Position numbers and translations under genes: made by a program. From contig NZ_JACHON010000001.1 in the NCBI RefSeq assembly GCF_014206945.1, positions 3,574 to 67,573 on the forward strand: 64,000 nt of DNA, in the 5' to 3' direction. This DNA comes from Gracilibacillus halotolerans (GTDB lineage: Bacteria > Bacillota > Bacilli > Bacillales > Amphibacillaceae). Position 1 is the stretch's first letter, and each line of letters starts with the position of its first letter. Below, piece by piece: positions 36,082 to 48,650 of the stretch. The notes under the pieces are model-generated. The model ran no database searches. It worked only from the letters and a program-made list of their open reading frames with translations, and was not told the DNA's origin.

Positions 36082-36783
36082 TTAATATTTTTCTGGAGAG
36101 ATAATCGAACCAATGTCCTCTTCATCTAAATAATCTTCATAAAATTCGTGTTCACCATTTACACCGATATACTCTCCATTCATATCGGTCAACAAAAAAC
36201 CTTCTAGCTCTTCGACGTTTCCAATCATTTCATTTCCATTATAGAACATATCATTATAATATTCTTTATCTTCATAAAAATCGGATGGTCCATCTGACGA
36301 ACCATACATTTCTACACTTTGCCAAGCATCTTCGCCATCAAACATTGTTTGATCTTCATTTTCTAATTCTTCTTCATCTATATTAGGATTGAGTATTTCC
36401 TCTTCAATTGGTCTGTGTTTTACTTGTCGTTCTTCTGTATGATTCACGCAAGTTGTGGAGGTTGGCATAGCTAATAAACGTTCAGGATCAATCGCTTTTC
36501 CACATTCTGTACATATTCCATAGTTTCCTGAAGAGATTAAAGATAAAGCATGATTGATTGCTTCTAGTTCTGTTTTATAATGTGAATTTAAGGCTAGGTC
36601 CTTTTGTCGTTCAAATAATTCTGTTCCTTGGTCACCGGGGTGGTTATCATAATTCGATAATTCAGACATGGACTCTTTTATAAATTCGAATTCAAGGCCG
36701 AATTCCTCATTTTTTTGCTCAATAATCGCTTTTCGGTCTAATAATTGCTTTTCACATTGAGCTAAATCTTGTTTGTTTAACAT
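36082..36783 (-). CDS. yteA: TraR/DksA-type zinc-finger protein YteA
   Basis: 233 residues. A helical N-terminal half (QLLDRKAIIEQKNEEFG) is followed by the finger YGICTECGKAIDPERLLA and TTCVNHTEE, a C-C-C-H variant of the DksA four-cysteine site. The C-terminal 100 residues are very acidic (Glu/Asp-rich). B. subtilis YteA has the same layout; its role is unknown and it is not a proven ppGpp co-factor. GGAGG lies seven bases before the ATG. Upstream, AACCTTTAG (36799) and CTAAAGGTT (36833) form an inverted repeat. Confidence 0.82.
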   Translation of the reverse strand: MLNKQDLAQCEKQLLDRKAIIEQKNEEFGLEFEFIKESMSELSNYDNHPGDQGTELFERQKDLALNSHYKTELEAINHALSLISSGNYGICTECGKAIDPERLLAMPTSTTCVNHTEERQVKHRPIEEEILNPNIDEEELENEDQTMFDGEDAWQSVEMYGSSDGPSDFYEDKEYYNDMFYNGNEMIGNVEELEGFLLTDMNGEYIGVNGEHEFYEDYLDEEDIGSIISPEKY

Positions 36784-36995
36784 AACAAAACCTCCTCAAC
36801 CTTTAGTATGTTCTGAATGGAATCTTTATTGTCTAAAGGTTAATGGAAAGAGAAGTATTTTTTTGGACAACATACAAATATTATGATGGATAAGCATGGT
36901 GCAATGAGGGGATTATAGAAGTAATGCATCAATAAAAAAACAGGCACAGTAGTGAAAATATTATATAAAATCGATAACCATTCCTAGGGAGCGAA

Positions 36996-37031
36996 ACAAA
37001 AAAAGAGAAGACCTCGTGTTCGAGATCTTCT
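36996..37031 (-). terminator. Terminator of the ilv-leu operon
   Basis: On the minus strand AGAAGATCTCG pairs with CGAGGTCTTCT around a four-base loop, followed by CTTTTTTTG. It touches the leuD stop codon. Confidence 0.85.
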
Positions 37032-37615
37032 TATGATCGCTGCTCTTCATATTTGGTTATGTCTTCTTCATAGCCTAACGTTATCGATATATCATCCCAT
37101 CCATTCAATAACATTTGACGTTTATATTCATCAAGATCAAATGATGCTTCGAATCCTTGATTATCGAATATACGTTTACTTTCTAAATCAACCGTTAGCT
37201 CATAATTCTCGGCTTCTGCACGCTCCATTAATTCTTGAATTTGTTTTTCTGATAACTGTACTGGTAGGATGCCATTCTTTGTACAGTTATTATAAAATAT
37301 ATCTGCATAGCTTGGAGCGATGATTACTCGGAAACCATAGTCTAGTAGTGCCCATGGTGCGTGTTCACGAGAAGAACCACAACCAAAGTTTTCACCTGCA
37401 ACAAGGATAGAAGTTCCTTCATATTTTGGTTGATTCATTGGAAAGTCTTCTCTAAGCTCGCCTTTTGAATCATAGCGCCAATTATAAAAGACAAATTCAC
37501 CAAATCCCTGGCGAGAGATACGTTTTAGGAATTGCTTAGGAATAATTTGATCGGTGTCAACGTTTGCTCTGTTCATCGGGTATACAATACCTGTATGTTT
37601 ACGAATTGGTTCCAT
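37031..37615 (-). CDS. leuD: 3-Isopropylmalate dehydratase small subunit LeuD
   Basis: 194 residues. Forms the swivelling domain of isopropylmalate isomerase with LeuC. Family motifs: NRANVDTDQIIPKQFL, GENFGCGSSREHAPWALLDY and the FYNNCTKNGILP loop that positions substrate. It is the last gene of ilvBHC-leuABCD and is followed by the operon terminator. Confidence 0.96.
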   Translation of the reverse strand: MEPIRKHTGIVYPMNRANVDTDQIIPKQFLKRISRQGFGEFVFYNWRYDSKGELREDFPMNQPKYEGTSILVAGENFGCGSSREHAPWALLDYGFRVIIAPSYADIFYNNCTKNGILPVQLSEKQIQELMERAEAENYELTVDLESKRIFDNQGFEASFDLDEYKRQMLLNGWDDISITLGYEEDITKYEEQRS

Positions 37616-37640
37616 AGATGACAGCCTCCTTTATGATTTT

Positions 37641-39059
37641 TTAGCTAGGTGTTACGACTTCTAAGTTGCGAACATCTACGAAATGACCATGGATTGCAGC
37701 TGCTGCAGCCATCTCAGGGCTAACCAAGTGAGTACGTGCGCCTGTACCTTGACGACCTTCAAAGTTTCGGTTTGAAGTGGAAGCACAACGCTCTCCTTCT
37801 GGTACTACATCATCGTTCATTGCTAGGCACATACTGCATCCTGCATCACGCCACTCGAATCCTGCTTCTTTAAAGATAATATCGATTCCTTCCTCTTCAG
37901 CTTGTCGCTTGACAGTGAAGGAGCCAGGAACTACAATTGCGCGAACGCCGTCTTTTACCTTATTACCTTTGATAATGCTAGCAGCTTTACGTAAGTCAGC
38001 TAAACGGGAGTTCGTACAAGAACCGATAAACACGTGTTCGATTTCGATGGATGTAATAGCTTCACCACCGTTAAGTCCCATATAATCTAACGCGTGTGCA
38101 ATTTCAGTGCTTTCATTTTCATTGTCACCATCCGCAGGTGTAGGCACATTCGCACTAACAGGAAGACACATACCAGGGTTTGTTCCCCATGTAACTTGTG
38201 GTTCTATTTCATCTGCATCGATTTCTACCTGTGCGTCATACGTAGCACCTTCATCTGTAGCTAGTGATAACCAATCTTCAGCAATTTTATCAAAAGCTTC
38301 TCCTTGTGGAACATGACGCTTACCACGTAGGAATTCTACAGTCGTATTGTCAGGACTAATCAAACCAGCTCGTGCACCTGCTTCAATGGACATGTTACAA
38401 ATTGTCATACGGCCTTCCATAGACAAATTACGGATTGCTTCTCCGGTATACTCAATAACATACCCAGTACCAAATTTAACGCCGAATTTAGCAATAATAG
38501 CCAAAATTAAGTCTTTTGCAGTTACTCCAGTACCTAATGTTCCATTAACTTTTACATTAAGTGTTTTTGGCTTTTGTTGCCAAATTGTTTGTGTAGCCAA
38601 GACGTGTTCTACTTCACTTGTACCAATTCCGAATGCTAGTGCACCGAATGCACCGTGTGTGGAAGTATGGCTATCACCACAAACAATTGTTTTACCTGGT
38701 TGAGTCAATCCAAGCTCAGGTCCAATTACATGGACAATACCTTGATCTGGATGGTGGATATCAGCTAAAGGTATATTGAATTCTTCACAATTCTTTTTCA
38801 ATGTTTCCATTTGTGTTTTGGATACTTGATCCTTTATAATATTACGGTGGATAGTTGGTACGTTATGATCCATTGTTGCGAACGTTAAATCAGGACGGCG
38901 TACCTTTCTATTATTTATGCGTAAGCCTTCAAAGGCCTGAGGTGAAGTAACCTCATGAACCAAATGTAAATCAATATATAAAAGGTCTGGTTTACCTGCT
39001 TCTTCTTTTACAATGTGTCTTTCCCAAATCTTTTCGATGACCGTCTTTGGTTTTCTCAT
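37641..39059 (-). CDS. leuC: 3-Isopropylmalate dehydratase large subunit LeuC
   Basis: 472 residues, aconitase family. Three cysteine ligands of the [4Fe-4S] cluster lie in [10 protein letters not shown] and [31 protein letters not shown] carries conserved active-site residues. Works with LeuD in leucine synthesis. It follows leuB by 73 bp within the operon. Confidence 0.97.
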   Translation of the reverse strand: MRKPKTVIEKIWERHIVKEEAGKPDLLYIDLHLVHEVTSPQAFEGLRINNRKVRRPDLTFATMDHNVPTIHRNIIKDQVSKTQMETLKKNCEEFNIPLADIHHPDQGIVHVIGPELGLTQPGKTIVCGDSHTSTHGAFGALAFGIGTSEVEHVLATQTIWQQKPKTLNVKVNGTLGTGVTAKDLILAIIAKFGVKFGTGYVIEYTGEAIRNLSMEGRMTICNMSIEAGARAGLISPDNTTVEFLRGKRHVPQGEAFDKIAEDWLSLATDEGATYDAQVEIDADEIEPQVTWGTNPGMCLPVSANVPTPADGDNENESTEIAHALDYMGLNGGEAITSIEIEHVFIGSCTNSRLADLRKAASIIKGNKVKDGVRAIVVPGSFTVKRQAEEEGIDIIFKEAGFEWRDAGCSMCLAMNDDVVPEGERCASTSNRNFEGRQGTGARTHLVSPEMAAAAAIHGHFVDVRNLEVVTPS

Positions 39060-39132
39060 TCCGATTCACTCCTTACATATGTTTTTATTCTTGGTGAAAG
39101 GGGAGGGAGGTACATATTACCTCCACTCCATA

Positions 39133-40203
39133 TTATGCTAAAATCTTGTCAACAATTAATTGAGTCATTTCTGTTGTACTTACAAGCTCACCTGTAGTAC
39201 TCTTTAAATCTTGGGTATGATACCCTTCGTTCACTACCGCCTCTACAGCATTTTCAATCGCTTGTGCCTCTTCGTTCAATTGGAAAGAATAGCGAAGCAT
39301 CATAGCTGCTGATAAAATCATAGCTGTAGGATTTGCGATACCTTTACCTGCTATATCTGGTGCAGATCCATGAGCAGGTTCATATAAACCAACTCCATTT
39401 TCTGCCAAACTAGCGGATGGAAGCATTCCAAGTGAACCAGTTAGAACAGAAGCTTCGTCGCTTAAAATGTCACCAAACATGTTTTCCGTTACAATGACAT
39501 CGAATTGTACAGGGTTTGTGATTAGTTTCATAGCTGCTGCATCAACTAGTAAGTGATCTACCGTAACATCAGGATACTCTGATTTTTTCTCTTCGACAAT
39601 CTCTCGCCAAAGCTTACTTGATTCTAAAACATTTGCTTTATCAACGGATGTTAATCGTTTCTTACGTAGTTGAGCACTTTGGAAAGCCATATCAACAATA
39701 CGTTCAATCTCTTGTCGCGTATAGCTAAGTGTATCCACAACGGCATTTCCATTGTCGCGTCTTTCACTTGGTCTTCCGAAGTATAGACCACCTGTTAACT
39801 CTCGGACAATAAGAAGATCACTACCATTAATAATTTCTTCTTTTAAAGGAGAAGCATGGAGAAGCTTCTGAAATCCTTTAACAGGTCTTAAGTTTGCATA
39901 TAAATCTAATGCTTTACGGATTCCAAGTAGTCCACGTTCTGGGCGTAAATCAGAAGGGTTGTTATCCCACTTAGGGCCTCCTACAGCACCTAGCAAAACC
40001 GCATCAGCTGCTTTACAGCCTTCAATTGTTGCATCTGGAAGGGGAGTATGATGTTTGTCTATCGCTACTCCACCGATATCATATGCTTCGAATTCAAATT
40101 TTTTATTATATTTTTTACTGATGGCTTGAAGAACATCTTTGGCTGAGTATATTACTTCTGTACCAATACCATCGCCGGGTAAAAGTGCAATTTTGAAACT
40201 CAC
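39133..40203 (-). CDS. leuB: 3-Isopropylmalate dehydrogenase LeuB
   Basis: 356 residues, decarboxylating NAD-dependent dehydrogenase. LLPGDGIGTEVI at the N-terminus, RPERGLLGIRKALDLYANLRP for substrate binding, and NMFGDILSDEASVLTGSLG with the metal-binding aspartates are diagnostic. The GSAPDIAGKGIANP stretch is the NAD-type adenine loop. It starts 12 bp after leuA. Confidence 0.97.
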   Translation of the reverse strand: MSFKIALLPGDGIGTEVIYSAKDVLQAISKKYNKKFEFEAYDIGGVAIDKHHTPLPDATIEGCKAADAVLLGAVGGPKWDNNPSDLRPERGLLGIRKALDLYANLRPVKGFQKLLHASPLKEEIINGSDLLIVRELTGGLYFGRPSERRDNGNAVVDTLSYTRQEIERIVDMAFQSAQLRKKRLTSVDKANVLESSKLWREIVEEKKSEYPDVTVDHLLVDAAAMKLITNPVQFDVIVTENMFGDILSDEASVLTGSLGMLPSASLAENGVGLYEPAHGSAPDIAGKGIANPTAMILSAAMMLRYSFQLNEEAQAIENAVEAVVNEGYHTQDLKSTTGELVSTTEMTQLIVDKILA

Positions 40204-40215
40204 AAACGTAACCTC

Positions 40216-42805
<2,590 letters not shown>

Positions 42806-42829
42806 TTATATATAATAATGAATCCATTA

Positions 42830-43348
42830 TTACCCTAATAAAGATGAAACATTGCTATCGTTAGGTGGTTGGTGGCCACGAACAAATGCTGTAACACCTG
42901 TTCTCGCTAATTCCTTAATACCATACGGTTTTAATAATTCTATTAATGCCTCCACCTTATCTGGTTTTCCAGTTACTTGTACAGAAAGACTATCTCGACT
43001 TACATCGACGATAGAGGCACGGAATGGATCAATAATTCCTTGAATTTCACCCCGGATTTGATTATTGCTCACTATTTTAATTAATGCTAACTCACGCGCA
43101 ACAATCGCCTTATCTGTAATATCCGTTACTTTCAGTACATCAATTTGTTTGTTAAGTTGTTTTGTAACTTGTTCAAGCTTTTGGAAATCTTCAACGTCTA
43201 CTACAAACGTTACTTTAGAGATATCATCTGATTCGGTTCTACCTACAGAGATACTCTCAATATTGAACTGACGTCGTTGAAGTAAGCTCGTTACCCGATT
43301 TAGGACACCACTACGATTTCTTACGTTAGCTGTAATGATTCGTTTCAT
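42830..43348 (-). CDS. ilvH: Acetolactate synthase regulatory subunit IlvH
   Basis: 172 residues. An N-terminal ACT domain opens with [19 protein letters not shown], where valine-type feedback acts, followed by the second ACT-like half (ARELALIKI). Starts within the ATGA overlap with ilvB, as expected for stoichiometric subunits. Confidence 0.95.
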   Translation of the reverse strand: MKRIITANVRNRSGVLNRVTSLLQRRQFNIESISVGRTESDDISKVTFVVDVEDFQKLEQVTKQLNKQIDVLKVTDITDKAIVARELALIKIVSNNQIRGEIQGIIDPFRASIVDVSRDSLSVQVTGKPDKVEALIELLKPYGIKELARTGVTAFVRGHQPPNDSNVSSLLG

Positions 43349-45081
43349 GGTTTCACCCCGATCATTTCGTTTATTCCTTTGCCTGGTGCGATCATTGGAA
43401 ATACATTTTCTTGTTGCAATACTCTGGCATCGACGACAACTGGCCCGTTGTATTCAAAAATGTCAGGCAGTGCGTTAATAAATTCTTCTTGTGTCGTTAC
43501 TTTCAAACCTCTTATATTGTAAGACTCCGCTAATTTTACGAAATCAGGTTGAATACTAAAGATAGATTGTGAATAGCGTTCAGAATAGAAAGCTTCTTGC
43601 CATTGACGAACCATTCCTAATGCTTGATTGTTTACTATAATGACCTTAACTGGTAGGTTTCGTTCTTGTAAAATGGATAGTTCCTGTAATGTCATTTGGA
43701 AACCACCGTCACCTACAATAGAAACGACTGTGTCATTAGGCTTTGCTAATTGCGCGCCAATTGCAGCAGGGAAACCGAATCCCATTGTTCCCAAACCACC
43801 TGATGATACCCAACGATTAGGTTCATTAAACGTATAGTATTGTGCTGCCCACATTTGATGTTGACCAACATCCGTAGTAACGATAGCATTACCATTTGTT
43901 GCTTCATGTACTTTTTTAATTACCCACTGTCCAATCATTTCTTTGTCAGGATTATTAAACCATAGTGGATAATTTTCTTTGTTTTCATGAATACGTACTA
44001 ACCATTCATCATGTTCTGGTTGCTCGATAGTGTGTTCAAGTAATTTTTCAACAGCTTTTTTAGCATCCGATACAATTGGAATATCAGTTGGAACATTCTT
44101 TCCGATTTCTACTGGATCAATATCAATGTGTGCAACAACTGCATTCGGTGCAAATGAGGAAAGTTTACCAGTTAATCGATCATCGAATCGTGCGCCGATA
44201 TTAATTAATAGGTCGCATTCGTAAATTGCTGTATTAGCGGTATACGTACCATGCATACCAGCCATTCCCATAAATAATGGATGGTCACCAGGGAATGCAC
44301 CTAACCCAAGTAATGTGGATGCAACAGGTAAGGAGTATTTTTCCGCTAATTGTATAATTTCCTCTGAAGCATCTGCAAACAAGATACCAGCACCTGTTAA
44401 TAGAACAGGTTTTTTAGCTTTACCAATTGCTTCAGCTAATTTTTTTGTTTGTAAAGGGTTTGGCTTCGTTGTTGGTTGATAACCCGGTAAGTCTAGCTCC
44501 ATTTTATTTGACTGGAATTTATCATCAATAATGTAAGCTGAAATATCCTTAGGAATATCAATTAAAACTGGACCTTTTCTTCCTGTTGTTGCTATATGGA
44601 ATGCTTCCTTTACTATTCGTGGTAATTCCCTCACGTCTCGAACTTGATAATTATGCTTCGTAATTGGTGTTGTAATTCCCATTACATCCACTTCTTGAAA
44701 TGCATCACTGCCAATTACTCCTTGTGCAACTTGCCCTGTAATTACGATAAGTGGCAAGGAGTCAATCATTGCATCTGCAATTCCAGTAACTAGGTTTGTC
44801 GCACCAGGTCCAGATGTTGCGATAACAACTCCCGGTTTTCCAGAAACTCTAGCATATCCTTCTGCAGCATGAATGGAACCTTGTTCATGACGTGCTAAGA
44901 TTTGGGTAAATGAATCCTGTGCTTTATATAAAGCATCAAAGATGGGTAAAGCGGCTCCGCCTGGGTAGCCGAACAAAGTATCAACGCCCTCGTTGATCAA
45001 TGCTTCGACAAGCAAGTCAGCCCCAATTTTTGGATCTTTTTCTTCAGCTAATGACTGTTCTTGCTTTTTCTCTCTTTCCAT
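43345..45081 (-). CDS. ilvB: Acetolactate synthase catalytic subunit IlvB
   Basis: 578 residues, ThDP enzyme. The catalytic glutamate lies in [20 protein letters not shown] and substrate regions include [11 protein letters not shown]; the ThDP motif is [15 protein letters not shown] with the [11 protein letters not shown] continuation. First gene of the operon. The ATG at 45081 follows AGGAGGG; the longer frame starting at 45150 overlaps the leader terminator. Confidence 0.96.
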   Translation of the reverse strand: MEREKKQEQSLAEEKDPKIGADLLVEALINEGVDTLFGYPGGAALPIFDALYKAQDSFTQILARHEQGSIHAAEGYARVSGKPGVVIATSGPGATNLVTGIADAMIDSLPLIVITGQVAQGVIGSDAFQEVDVMGITTPITKHNYQVRDVRELPRIVKEAFHIATTGRKGPVLIDIPKDISAYIIDDKFQSNKMELDLPGYQPTTKPNPLQTKKLAEAIGKAKKPVLLTGAGILFADASEEIIQLAEKYSLPVASTLLGLGAFPGDHPLFMGMAGMHGTYTANTAIYECDLLINIGARFDDRLTGKLSSFAPNAVVAHIDIDPVEIGKNVPTDIPIVSDAKKAVEKLLEHTIEQPEHDEWLVRIHENKENYPLWFNNPDKEMIGQWVIKKVHEATNGNAIVTTDVGQHQMWAAQYYTFNEPNRWVSSGGLGTMGFGFPAAIGAQLAKPNDTVVSIVGDGGFQMTLQELSILQERNLPVKVIIVNNQALGMVRQWQEAFYSERYSQSIFSIQPDFVKLAESYNIRGLKVTTQEEFINALPDIFEYNGPVVVDARVLQQENVFPMIAPGKGINEMIGVKP

Positions 45082-45124
45082 CTTAATCCCTCCTAAATGA
45101 AATAGATTTAATTTTTCAATTCTT

Positions 45125-45462
45125 TCTATACCAATGTTTTTTATATACAAAAAAGGCCATTTCTGTCTTGTTACAAGCTAAATAAATGTTTAGCTATCTA
45201 ACAAGGGAGAAAAGGCCTTCTTTTCACGGTACCACCCTGATTCACAATATCCTTACGAATATTGCCTCGTAAAGCTACCAATCGGCAAGCTTTGTTTTGA
45301 TAACGAGTGCTTGACACTCGGTTATACTTAATAGGTCGAAACTGTTCAGTATAACACTCAGGGATGAGCTATCAGATCAGGGCGTGATACCGGTTCCCAC
45401 CATAGCCGGCTCTCTTTAATCACGTTATCCTGTTCTTTTCTTCCCGTCACCGTTTTATAACG
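45125..45462 (-). promoter_or_regulatory. T-box leader (leucine) of the ilv-leu operon
   Basis: On the minus strand the leader contains AGAGAGCCGG with GGTGGGAACCGG (stem I features), a predicted specifier CTC (45368-45366) in GATAGCTCATCCC, and the diagnostic T-box AGGGTGGTACCGTG (45238-45225). It ends in a long terminator: AAGGCC at the base pairs with GGCCTT, inner arms include CTTGTTA and TAACAAG, then TTTTTTGTATAT. Uncharged tRNA-Leu would favour antitermination. The specifier assignment is by eye. Confidence 0.9.
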
Positions 45463-45468
45463 TTATGT

Positions 45469-45497
45469 CTTATATACATAGTATATGAAAGAATCAA
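45469..45497 (-). promoter_or_regulatory. Sigma-A promoter of the ilv-leu operon
   Basis: On the minus strand TTGATT (45497-45492), 17-bp spacer, TATAAG (45474-45469), starting the T-box leader near 45462. Confidence 0.65.
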
Positions 45498-45529
45498 CCC
45501 TGTCTAGAGGGTAATGATGAAAAAATTAA

Positions 45530-45614
45530 ACTTTTCAGAATTCTTTGATTGAGGATAATCATACAACCAAAATTATGTTAGGTCAACCTTTTTGTACGAA
45601 ATATTCTGAATTTT
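45530..45614. promoter_or_regulatory. Two CodY-box-like sites upstream of the ilv-leu promoter
   Basis: AATATTCTGAATTTT (45600-45614) matches 12 of 15 positions of the CodY consensus AATTTTCWGAAAATT, and ACTTTTCAGAATTCT (45530-45544) matches 11. CodY control of ilv-leu is established in B. subtilis. Sites are by eye. The rest of 45498-45741 is A/T-rich with no gene seen. Confidence 0.5.
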
Positions 45615-45741
45615 CGCCATGTAAATATTGTTAAAAACCGCTTTCATTAGCATTATTATAATGTTTGAATGCATAATATTTTGCTTATGTTCAAATGTTT
45701 TTTAGAATGTAATTAACACAAAGTAAAGCGAGGCTACAAGA

Positions 45742-46227
45742 TTGAAACCATTATGTGTTATCCCATGTGGGAGAAAAAAGATTTGGGACCATGTTCCAGA
45801 GAAAGGTCCAAGCTTTGCAAAGGATGCTTATATTGGTGTTTTTCATCGTTTATGTCAATCATATGCTAGCAGGTTCTTTCATGATTGGGTGATCTTGTCG
45901 GCAAAACATGGATTTTTGCTACCAAATGATATTGTTCCTGAAAATTATGATGCGTCTTTTTCTATGGATAAAAGAGAAATCATATCCAATTCTTTATTAC
46001 GTCAACAAAAAAGCTATAAAGAACTTAATCAATTTAATCAAATTGTTGTACTAGGTGGGAAGAAATATCAACCTATTATAAACGAAGTATTTCGAGAACA
46101 TGATCTAATAGAGTTTCCGTTAACAGGGACGAGAGGGATAGGGGAGATGCAGCACCGATTAAAAACTAGTTTATTAAATAATCAACCAATTCATACAACA
46201 ATAATAGATGAAAGGAAGGATCAATAA
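45742..46227 (+). CDS. DUF6884-like protein of unknown function
   Basis: 161 residues, soluble. Opens with LCVIPCGRKKIWD, has a middle WVILSAKHGFLLPND motif and later VVLGGKKYQPIINE. This arrangement (PC.KKK, then SAK.G.L.P) is the pattern of the DUF6884 group and distantly YaaA-like proteins; no reaction is established for it. Starts with TTG behind GCGAGG. It runs into an oxidoreductase gene four bases downstream, so both may be expressed together. Confidence 0.65.
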   Translation: MKPLCVIPCGRKKIWDHVPEKGPSFAKDAYIGVFHRLCQSYASRFFHDWVILSAKHGFLLPNDIVPENYDASFSMDKREIISNSLLRQQKSYKELNQFNQIVVLGGKKYQPIINEVFREHDLIEFPLTGTRGIGEMQHRLKTSLLNNQPIHTTIIDERKDQ

Positions 46228-46231
46228 TTAT

Positions 46232-47218
46232 ATGAAAGCCTATGTATTGAAGGATGAGGCCTACCAATTCGATAATGTTATGAACAAAACAGTAGGTAAA
46301 AATGAATTAGTTGTTCAATTGAAAACGGCGGGATTAAATCATCGAGATTTAAAATTAGTAGAAAGAGTCCCATCAACAGGAAAAAAATTTATATTAGGGT
46401 CTGATGGCGCGGGCATTGTAAAAGAAGTCGGTGAGGGAGTGGAAGACTTTCAAGTTGGCGATGAGGTTATGATTAATCCAGGGTTAAACTGGTATAATCA
46501 ATCAGAAGCGCCACCAAATGAGTTTGAAATTGTAGGTGTTCCTTTTAACGGAACATTTGCTGAAGAAATTGTAATGCCAGCGGATTTTGTCGCTAAAAAG
46601 CCTGCCTATTTATCCTGGGAAGAGGCTGGGGTTTTAAGTTTATCTGCGTTAACTGGATTTCGTGCTTTATTTACCCAAGGTGAGATTCAGCCAGGGGAAA
46701 CGCTTTTTATTCCGGGAGTAGGAAGTGGGGTAAACAGCTTTATCATTAAAATGGCTAAAGCAATAGGAGCAAGAGTTATTACGACTTCGCGTTCGGAGGA
46801 AAAGTTAACAGAAGCGCAAACGTTACTTGGGTTTGATAGAGGAATCTTAACAAATAGTGAGTGGTCAGAAGAATTACAAAATGAGACAATTGATTTGGTG
46901 ATAGAAAGTGTTGGTGGATTGACATTTAACCGCTCTTTATCCGTTCTACGTAAAGGTGGAACGATGGTAATGTTCGGCTCATCGACAGAAGATGAAACAA
47001 CGATTAATTTACGCGAGTTTTTTTATGGGCAATATACGTTAAAAGGATCAACAATGGGGAGTAGGGAGGAATATTTGGCTTTACTTCAATTCATGGAAAA
47101 ACATCAAATTAAGCCTCTCATGGATAAAGTTTATTCATTCGAGGAATTAGATGAAGCATTTGACTACTTAAAAGAACAAAAGCAATTAGGGAAAATTGCG
47201 ATACAAATTCAAAAATAG
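46232..47218 (+). CDS. MDR-family alcohol dehydrogenase/quinone oxidoreductase (YogA-like)
   Basis: 328 residues. GroES-like N-terminal domain (NHRDLKLVERV, GSDGAGIVKEVGEGV) followed by a Rossmann domain (FIPGVGSGVNSFIIKMAKAI). The structural-zinc cysteines of classical alcohol dehydrogenases are missing, placing it with zinc-free MDR proteins such as YogA. The ATG at 46232 lies about ten bases behind AAGGAAGGA. Substrate unknown. Confidence 0.8.
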   Translation: MKAYVLKDEAYQFDNVMNKTVGKNELVVQLKTAGLNHRDLKLVERVPSTGKKFILGSDGAGIVKEVGEGVEDFQVGDEVMINPGLNWYNQSEAPPNEFEIVGVPFNGTFAEEIVMPADFVAKKPAYLSWEEAGVLSLSALTGFRALFTQGEIQPGETLFIPGVGSGVNSFIIKMAKAIGARVITTSRSEEKLTEAQTLLGFDRGILTNSEWSEELQNETIDLVIESVGGLTFNRSLSVLRKGGTMVMFGSSTEDETTINLREFFYGQYTLKGSTMGSREEYLALLQFMEKHQIKPLMDKVYSFEELDEAFDYLKEQKQLGKIAIQIQK

Positions 47219-47234
47219 AATTAGTAAGTGTATA

Positions 47235-47284
47235 AATTGCCTCCGTTCATTCCTAAACGTGGTAGCGGAGGCAATTGTTTTTTC
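47235..47284. terminator. Bidirectional terminator between the MDR gene and spoVAEb
   Basis: AATTGCCTCCG (47235-47245) pairs with CGGAGGCAATT (47266-47276), followed by GTTTTTTC; the convergent spoVAEb ends two bases beyond. Confidence 0.82.
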
Positions 47285-47285
47285 A

Positions 47286-47636
47286 TTATCCTTTTGGCTT
47301 GAACAGTAGAGCACCAATCATACCGAAGATAATTGCAGCAGAAATACCAGAACTAGTAACTTCAAACATCCCAGTAACGACACCAATTATGCCGTGCTGT
47401 TTTGCTTCCTCAAGAGCACCTGTTACAAGTGAATTACCGAAGCTTGTAATTGGTACGGTAGCACCTGCTCCTGCAAAATCTATTAGTGGTTCATATAGTC
47501 CAAAACCACCTAATATCGCTCCAATTACGACAAGTGTAGATAACGTTTGACCTGGTGTAAGTTTTAAAACATCAAACATCAATTGACCAATTACACAGAT
47601 AAGACCTCCAATTAAAAAGGACCATAAGAAAACCAT
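47286..47636 (-). CDS. spoVAE: Stage V sporulation protein AE (SpoVAEb)
   Basis: 116 residues, four hydrophobic segments. The middle DFAGAGATVPITSFGNSLV motif is shared with SpoVAC. Part of the inner-membrane channel that takes dipicolinic acid into the forespore and releases it during germination. Third of three spoVA genes here. The short AEb form without AEa is typical of the compact clusters. Confidence 0.88.
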   Translation of the reverse strand: MVFLWSFLIGGLICVIGQLMFDVLKLTPGQTLSTLVVIGAILGGFGLYEPLIDFAGAGATVPITSFGNSLVTGALEEAKQHGIIGVVTGMFEVTSSGISAAIIFGMIGALLFKPKG

Positions 47637-47648
47637 ACGTAAACCTCC

Positions 47649-48650
47649 TTACATTTCAATTGATACGGCATGAGCGATACAAGGGATCGTTTGTTTTTGT
47701 GAAACGGATAACGGTGAGAGGAGCGCTCCTGTAGCAACCACAAGAATTTTGCTACATTCTTTATTCATCATTTTTTTTATGAAATGACCGTATGTCACTA
47801 CTGAAGAACACGCTGTACCACTACCGCCTGCAAAAACTTGTTGTGATGGTTTGTAGATGGTTAGTCCACAATCAACAAACTTTCTTTCATCAATCATGGT
47901 TCCGTCTTTGGTGAATAAGTCTAAACACCTTTCACGGCCAATTTTGGCTAAATCCCCTGTAATAATATAATCGTAATAAGAGTGATCAATGTTACGATCA
48001 GTCAAATGGCGATTAATTGTATCAAAAGCTGCCGGCGCCATTGCTCCACCCATATTAAATGGGTCTGTTAATTCCCGATCAATAACTTTACCAATTGTGG
48101 CTGAAGTAACTCGGGGGCGATTTTTCTCAAATCCTAATAATGCAACACCAGCACCTGTGACGGTTTTTTGTGACGTATCTGGTTTTTGACTTCCGTATTC
48201 TGTCGGATAGCGAAATTGTCGTTCTGTGGCAGAGTAATGGCTCGCCGCTCCCGTTAACACATAAGAAGCGTTTCCTTGATCCATTATTAAGGCACTTAAA
48301 GCTAGTCCTTCCATTGAGGTTGCACATGCATTAAATAAACCTAGATACGGTATTGCTAAATTTCTAGCTGCAAAGTTTGATGGTGTTATTTGATTGATAA
48401 GATCCCCGTGAAGGAAAAATTGTACATCACTTAATTCAATGTTTGCTTTCTTGACAGCATGATTACTAGCATCTTCAATCATTTGTTGATGTGCTAATTC
48501 AAACGAGTCTTTTTCAAGCCATAGATCATCATACAATTGGTCGAACGCTTCTGGGATATTCCCGGCAGCTTCATCAGGCCCACCAACTGTACCAGTTGCG
48601 ATAATGGAAGGAGCGTTCTGAAACACCCATGTTTGTTTACCTTGTATCAT
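47649..48650 (-). CDS. spoVAD: Stage V sporulation protein AD (SpoVAD)
   Basis: 333 residues, thiolase-like fold. GKQTWVFQNAPSIIATG starts it, FNACATSMEGLALSA holds the thiolase-type cysteine position and VFAGGSGTACSSVVTYGHF is near the end. SpoVAD binds dipicolinate and sits on the outer face of the spore inner membrane. It begins immediately after the spoVAC stop, so translation is coupled. Confidence 0.93.
   Translation of the reverse strand: MIQGKQTWVFQNAPSIIATGTVGGPDEAAGNIPEAFDQLYDDLWLEKDSFELAHQQMIEDASNHAVKKANIELSDVQFFLHGDLINQITPSNFAARNLAIPYLGLFNACATSMEGLALSALIMDQGNASYVLTGAASHYSATERQFRYPTEYGSQKPDTSQKTVTGAGVALLGFEKNRPRVTSATIGKVIDRELTDPFNMGGAMAPAAFDTINRHLTDRNIDHSYYDYIITGDLAKIGRERCLDLFTKDGTMIDERKFVDCGLTIYKPSQQVFAGGSGTACSSVVTYGHFIKKMMNKECSKILVVATGALLSPLSVSQKQTIPCIAHAVSIEM

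Noticed and set aside
38347-38703. 118-codon plus-strand frame opposite leuC
   Set aside because: Shadow frame inside a well-conserved gene with no ribosome site.
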